From an uncultured Gammaproteobacteria bacterium (GTDB lineage Bacteria > Pseudomonadota > Gammaproteobacteria > Arenicellales > UBA868): 25,898 nt of DNA. Location of the stretch: the NCBI GenBank assembly GCA_913051905.1, contig CAJXBY010000015.1, positions 1-25,898 on the forward strand. The letters are read 5' to 3'. Every line of letters starts with the position of its first letter. Position 1 is the stretch's first letter. This document shows positions 21,795 through 25,898 of this stretch, one piece after another. A model generated the notes under the pieces. That model saw only the letters and a list, made by a program, of their open reading frames with translations, was not told where the DNA came from and made no database searches. Both the position numbers and the translations under genes were made by a program.

Positions 21795-21946
21795 CTGAGA
21801 ACCTCTCTTTGAGCCGGTCCGAATCTCAAAGGACAAGAAATTTGGGCGCGCAAGTATATCACTGCGGAAGACGAAGGACGGCGTCTACGCCTGGTGGTGT
21901 TGCAGGACGCTTCAGTCCTTAGCAAAAGGTGGCCCGATGCCTTAAC

Positions 21947-23986
21947 TCAGTCCTCTTCCGGATGCTGGAACGCCGCCGAGAGTTTTTTCTGCACATCTCC
22001 CGGAGCGGGATCATAGGCAGAGAACTCCATGGTATAACTTCCCTCGCCGCCGGTTACCGATTTGAGTTTCGACTGATACTCGTCCATCTCAGCGAGCGGC
22101 ACCTGCCCTTTGATACTAATCATTCCGCCCGGCATGGAGTCGGTGCTGCTCACCCGCCCCCGGCGCGAAGACAGGTCGCCGGTGATATCACCCATATTCT
22201 CATTCGGCGCGATCACCTCCAGATCGACAATAGGCTCCAGGACCACTGGTTTGGCTTTCTCAACCGCCTCGATAAATGCTTTGCGGCCTGCTGCTACAAA
22301 AGCGACTTCCTTTGAGTCGACAGCGTGATGTTTTCCGTCATATACCGTTACCCGAATATCCCGCATCGGGAAGCCGGCCACGGCACCCCCATCCAGTACG
22401 CTCTCTACACCTTTTTCAATTGCTGGGATGAACTGGCTGGGGATGACACCGCCGACGATTTTGTTGACAAATTCGAACCCCTCACCCCGGTTCAATGGTT
22501 CTACTCTGAGGTAGACCTCTCCAAACTGGCCGGCACCACCGGTCTGTTTCTTGTGGCGGGAATGACCTTCGGCCGATTTGGCTATGGTTTCCCGGTAGGG
22601 AATTGTCGGCACCCCCGTTTCCACTTCGACGGCGTACTGATCACTCATGCGCTCGACGGCCATCCTCAAATGCAAATCTCCCATTCCCCGCAGTACAGTT
22701 TCGTTGGCTGCAGGGTCTCTCTCTATGCGCAGACAAGGGTCCGCCTCGGTCAGCTTGCCCATAACCTCGGCAATTTTCTGCTCATCACCACGGCTCTTCG
22801 GTGTGATAGAAACACCGACCATGGGCGTGGGCAAGGCGGAGCTTTGAAGACGGACCGACCCGTCACCATTCGAATCATGCATCACTTCGTCATAGCTGAA
22901 GCCGTCAGCCTTGGAAATCAGCGCTATATCTCCGGGTCCGATCGAACCGCGGTCGGAAAGTTTTTTGCCCAGACAGCTGGAAAGATTGCCGATCTTTACC
23001 GGTTTGCGGTTGTCACCTATAAGAATCTGGGCATCTTTTTTGATGGTGCCCTGATAGAGGCGGAACAATGCCTGCCGACCCACGAAAGGATCGAACGAAA
23101 TCTTGAAAATATGGGCAAGTACCGGACTGGCTGGGTCCGGGGAAATCTGGACAGCCCCGTCGTCTTTATTCGACCCATTGACGAAACTCGGCGGATTACC
23201 CTCTGACGGGCTGGGAAGCATCTTTGAAACAAACTCGTTCAACTCCCTCACACCGACACCGGTCTGTGCCGAGACAAAACACACGGGAACCACATGTCTT
23301 TCACGCATCGCCTGCTCAAACGGGTCGTGAAGTTGCTCGGGGGCAATGGTGCCTTGGTCGAGATAAGCCGTCATCAGGTCCTCATCCAGCTCCACCGTCT
23401 GATCGACGATTTCAGTATGGGCTTCCTCAACGGACAGGAAGTCGGATTCCCCTTCAGGGCTGAAAAAGCAATCGACCACGGTGGTGGCGCCTGCTGAGGG
23501 CAGGTTAACCGCCAGACACTCGTTACCAAAAGATTGCCGCACCTCGTCATAAACAGCTGACAGGTCTACATCTTCGGCGTCAATGCGATTGATCACGATC
23601 ATCCCGCATTGGTTTCGCTGACGCACCCAATCCATCATCCGGCGTGCTGAACTTTCAACACCTCGCTGGGCATTGATGACAATCGCCACCGTCTCCACTG
23701 CCGGCAGCACGCTGAGCGCGGTCCCTATGAAGTCTGGATAACCCGGTGTGTCGATGAGATTAATACGCTTGTCCTCATAATCAAAGGAAGCGAGTGCAGC
23801 AGTCAGGGAATGCTGATGTTTCTGTTCAAGCTCGTCGAAATCGGTAACCGTTGAACCTTTTTCGACCGCGCCCGGGGCGTTGATCACACCCGCATCATGC
23901 AGAAGACTCTCTGCGAGGGTTGTCTTTCCGGCGCCCGCATGGCCGACGAGCGCCACGTTTCTGATTCCTTCAGTGGTGTACTCCAT
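21947..23986 (-). CDS. Elongation factor G-like GTPase (EF-G-like, catalytic His replaced)
   Basis: A 679-residue translational GTPase of the EF-G-like (FusA2-type) subfamily, with G domain, domain II (about 300-385) and EF-G domains III-V through the C-terminus. G1 is GHAGAGKT (15-22). G3 reads DTPGYPDF (79-86), where EF-G has DTPGHVDF, so the catalytic switch II histidine is replaced by tyrosine. G4 is NRID (133-136) instead of NKxD. Domain IV retains HKKQTGGAGQFGEVYLRVEP, typical of EF-G folds. Weak GTPase activity and a role other than canonical translocation are likely. ATG 23986 has a strong AAGGAGA about 7 bases upstream. It is divergent from glnS. Confidence 0.9.
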   Translation of the reverse strand: MEYTTEGIRNVALVGHAGAGKTTLAESLLHDAGVINAPGAVEKGSTVTDFDELEQKHQHSLTAALASFDYEDKRINLIDTPGYPDFIGTALSVLPAVETVAIVINAQRGVESSARRMMDWVRQRNQCGMIVINRIDAEDVDLSAVYDEVRQSFGNECLAVNLPSAGATTVVDCFFSPEGESDFLSVEEAHTEIVDQTVELDEDLMTAYLDQGTIAPEQLHDPFEQAMRERHVVPVCFVSAQTGVGVRELNEFVSKMLPSPSEGNPPSFVNGSNKDDGAVQISPDPASPVLAHIFKISFDPFVGRQALFRLYQGTIKKDAQILIGDNRKPVKIGNLSSCLGKKLSDRGSIGPGDIALISKADGFSYDEVMHDSNGDGSVRLQSSALPTPMVGVSITPKSRGDEQKIAEVMGKLTEADPCLRIERDPAANETVLRGMGDLHLRMAVERMSDQYAVEVETGVPTIPYRETIAKSAEGHSRHKKQTGGAGQFGEVYLRVEPLNRGEGFEFVNKIVGGVIPSQFIPAIEKGVESVLDGGAVAGFPMRDIRVTVYDGKHHAVDSKEVAFVAAGRKAFIEAVEKAKPVVLEPIVDLEVIAPNENMGDITGDLSSRRGRVSSTDSMPGGMISIKGQVPLAEMDEYQSKLKSVTGGEGSYTMEFSAYDPAPGDVQKKLSAAFQHPEED

Positions 23987-24430
23987 CAAACATTCTCCTT
24001 CTGCAGTTGCTGCTACTCCGTCACCCGGCCAGGCTGGTTTCCCGGTCGGACAACCGACCGGAACCGGACACTCCACCGTCCCCGCGGTCTCCAAGGTCTT
24101 GAGTAGCACGAAACAGGTCCTGAATCAATATACTTCAGGCGCCTTTGCTTCCGGTACCAGCGCTTGCGGGTGTCCAAAACCCGCCGGACCCGTTCCACTA
24201 CCCTACCGCTGGCGGTACCCCTATAGCGGTGGACTACCTGCAGCCTGGCGAGGCCCGCTGAATCGGAATCTTCAATTTGACGGGTAACAGCAGGCTAAAG
24301 GTCACGAATCAGCGTTTATCTCCCGGTCTGGCGTGCCGGCATCACCGGCGACGTGCCGCAGAGGTAAAATACGGTAGCCGAATGGTCCACAGTACCCGTG
24401 TCGTCACCTGTCCGGTAGCGGGAACCCTTG
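23987..24430. other. 444-base divergent promoter region between the EF-G-like gene and glnS
   Basis: Nothing coding is convincing here; the short frames on both strands are Arg/Pro-rich and unlike proteins. The stretch should contain the promoters of both flanking genes. A TAAAAT (24365-24370) could be a -10 for glnS, with a leader of about 55 bases, but no matching -35 is seen. Inverted repeats are present at 24203-24232 and around GCCGG-CATCA-CCGGC near 24335-24349. No tRNA was found. Confidence 0.4.
24203..24232. repeat. 8-bp inverted repeat in the EF-G-like/glnS intergenic region
   Basis: CTACCGCT (24203-24210) pairs with AGCGGTGG (24225-24232), eight pairs including one G-T, around a 14-base loop that itself contains GGTACC. 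It could be a leader hairpin of the minus-strand transcript or a protein site. No function is assigned. Confidence 0.25.
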
Positions 24431-25898
24431 ATGAGCGCAACACCACGTCCCATGCCTCCGACGAATTTTATTCGGCAGATCGTCGAATCAGAACTTGCCG
24501 GTCATCGCCACCCAGACGGTATTGCCACCCGCTTTCCGCCGGAACCCAATGGCTACCTGCATATCGGCCATGCTAAATCTATGTGTCTCAATTTCGGGAT
24601 CGCCCGGGATTTCGGCGGCAAATGCTATCTGCGTTTTGATGACACCAACCCGAACCGGGAAAGCCCGGAGTATGTCGAATCCATCAAAGAGGATGTCTGT
24701 TGGCTCGGCTTTGAATGGGAGGATCGACTTACCCACGCCTCGGATTATTTCGAGCAGCTGTACGAGTCAGCCATAGAACTTGTTCGCAACGGCAAAGCCT
24801 ATGTCTGCAGCCTGAGTGCGGAGGACATTCGGTCCACCCGGGGCACCCTGACGCAGCCCGGTCGTGACAGTCCTTTTCGTGACCGCAGCGTGGCAGAAAA
24901 TCTCGACCTCTTCGAACGCATGCGGGCCGGAGAATTTCCTGACGGCACACACGTTCTCCGGGCAAAAATAGATATGGCTTCGCCCAATATCAACCTCAGA
25001 GACCCGACGCTTTACCGTATCCGCCACCTGCCCCACCAGAACACCGGTGACCGCTGGTGTATTTACCCTATGTATGGATTTACCCACCCTCTTTCAGACG
25101 CTCTGGAGAACGTAACACATTCATTGTGTACACTGGAATTTGAGGATCAGCGCCCATTCTACGACTGGGTCCTGGATAACGTTACGTCACCGAGCAGGCC
25201 CAGGCAGATCGAGTTCTCGCGCCTCGCTTTGGACTACACCGTGATGAGTAAACGCCTGCTCACCACACTCGTTGACGCGAACCGTGTAGCGGGCTGGGAT
25301 GACCCGCGGATGCCGACACTGTCCGGCATGCGTCGAAGAGGCTATACACCAGCCTCGATACGCGATTTCTGCAACCGGGTCGGCGTGACCCGAAACGAAC
25401 AGCAGATCGAGATGAGCGTACTTGAAAACTGTATCCGGGAAGACCTCGAACGAACCGCCCCGCGGGCCTTCGCCGTGCTTGAACCGGTGCGTGTCGTGAT
25501 CGACAACTATCCTGAGGACCAAGTCGAAACGTTTGAGGCAGCCAACCACCCGAATAACGCCGAGCTGGGCACCCGCCAGGTCCCCTTCTGCCGCGAACTT
25601 TATATAGAGCGGCAGGATTTCATGATGAATGCCCCACGCAAGTTTTTCCGCCTTGCCCCGGGACGCGAGGTCCGTCTGCGCTATGCGTATCTCGTCACAT
25701 GTACCGAAGTGGTCGAAGACCAGGACGGTAACGTCATCGAAATTCACTGCGACTACGACCCTGACAGTACCGGCGGCAATGCTCCCGACGGCCGCAAGGT
25801 CAAGGGTACGCTGCACTGGGTATCAGCAAGGCACGCAGTGAATGCCGAAATCCGGCTGTATGACCGGCTCTTTCTTGAACCTAATCCCCGTGCTGATC
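24431..25898 (+). CDS. glnS: Glutamine--tRNA ligase GlnRS, truncated by the window end
   Basis: The frame opens at ATG 24431 ([20 protein letters not shown]), with GGGAA about 7 bases upstream, and continues for 489 codons without a stop to the window end. The class I signature is [15 protein letters not shown] (36-50, HIGH at 44-47) and the second signature is VMSKR (271-275), as in E. coli Gln[12 protein letters not shown] and [20 protein letters not shown] are also diagnostic of GlnRS rather than GluRS. The beginning of the C-terminal anticodon-binding beta barrels is present; roughly 70-90 residues are missing compared with the usual 555-580. It charges tRNA-Gln directly, so the organism need not rely on the GatCAB transamidation route. 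Confidence 0.97.
   Translation, partial: MSATPRPMPPTNFIRQIVESELAGHRHPDGIATRFPPEPNGYLHIGHAKSMCLNFGIARDFGGKCYLRFDDTNPNRESPEYVESIKEDVCWLGFEWEDRLTHASDYFEQLYESAIELVRNGKAYVCSLSAEDIRSTRGTLTQPGRDSPFRDRSVAENLDLFERMRAGEFPDGTHVLRAKIDMASPNINLRDPTLYRIRHLPHQNTGDRWCIYPMYGFTHPLSDALENVTHSLCTLEFEDQRPFYDWVLDNVTSPSRPRQIEFSRLALDYTVMSKRLLTTLVDANRVAGWDDPRMPTLSGMRRRGYTPASIRDFCNRVGVTRNEQQIEMSVLENCIREDLERTAPRAFAVLEPVRVVIDNYPEDQVETFEAANHPNNAELGTRQVPFCRELYIERQDFMMNAPRKFFRLAPGREVRLRYAYLVTCTEVVEDQDGNVIEIHCDYDPDSTGGNAPDGRKVKGTLHWVSARHAVNAEIRLYDRLFLEPNPRAD

Noticed and set aside
21904..21919. AGGAC-GCTTCA-GTCCT hairpin after the EF-G-like gene as a terminator
   Set aside because: It has only a 5-bp stem and no U-run on the minus-strand transcript, so it is not a convincing intrinsic terminator.
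22325..23206. 293-residue plus-strand frame inside the EF-G-like gene
   Set aside because: It is antisense to a clearly conserved GTPase, its composition is not protein-like, and no family is recognisable.
25187..25816. 209-residue minus-strand frame at the right edge
   Set aside because: It is antisense to glnS, which shows the VMSKR signature and conserved catalytic-domain blocks in this interval.

Overview
The window looks like chromosomal DNA of a moderately GC-rich proteobacterium, most likely an uncultivated gammaproteobacterium. The reasons are a FabA-type dehydratase at the left edge, an E. coli-like GlnRS at the right edge, a YcaR/Trm112 protein, an exported Mip/FkpA-like FKBP and a LutABC operon. 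There are no transposases, integrases, CRISPR arrays, rRNAs or recognisable tRNAs. Almost every gene lies on the minus strand; the exceptions are an MFS transporter, a Trm112 protein and glnS.

Layout, left to right: the 5' end of fabA (1-110, minus); a lutABC operon for lactate or 2-hydroxyacid oxidation (197-3053, minus) with a divergent MFS transporter (3205-4413, plus); a DUF2797 protein (4491-5318), a possible 46-residue basic peptide (5451-5591) and a cysteine-free Crp/Fnr regulator (5662-6321). Next comes a tightly packed corrinoid one-carbon operon (6418-13042, transcribed right to left). In transcription order it encodes a B12-binding corrinoid protein, DUF1638, a PF13769 'virulence factor' family protein, a MetV-like cysteine-rich protein, MetF, a methyl-THF:corrinoid methyltransferase, a GFA/CENP-V-type zinc protein and a RACo-type ATP-dependent reductive activator. 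A serA-serC-DUF1015 operon (13439-16796) is just upstream on the same strand. Housekeeping genes follow: FKBP isomerase, CDF transporter, Trm112, ATP sulfurylase, DAHP synthase, an EF-G-like GTPase lacking the catalytic histidine, and partial glnS.

The most interesting part is 6418-13042. It holds everything needed to take a methyl group from a corrinoid protein onto tetrahydrofolate and on to methylene-THF, plus reactivation of oxidised cobalamin. It has no MttB/MtgB-type substrate methyltransferase, so the methyl donor is unknown; betaines and methylamines are the obvious candidates. DUF1638 and PF13769 sit inside the operon between the corrinoid protein and the THF enzymes, with overlapping or closely spaced reading frames, and are candidate uncharacterised parts of the system. 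The corrinoid protein begins with an acidic stretch, while both the methyltransferase and the reactivase end in arginine-rich tails, which could be a docking arrangement. The neighbouring serine operon could consume C1 units, and its DUF1015 member has a ParB/SerK-like DGHHR motif.

Repeated 4-base ATGA/GTGA stop-start overlaps in both the lut and corrinoid operons indicate translational coupling. No convincing riboswitch or U-tailed terminator was found. Function assignments rest on motif recognition by eye; no database search was run.
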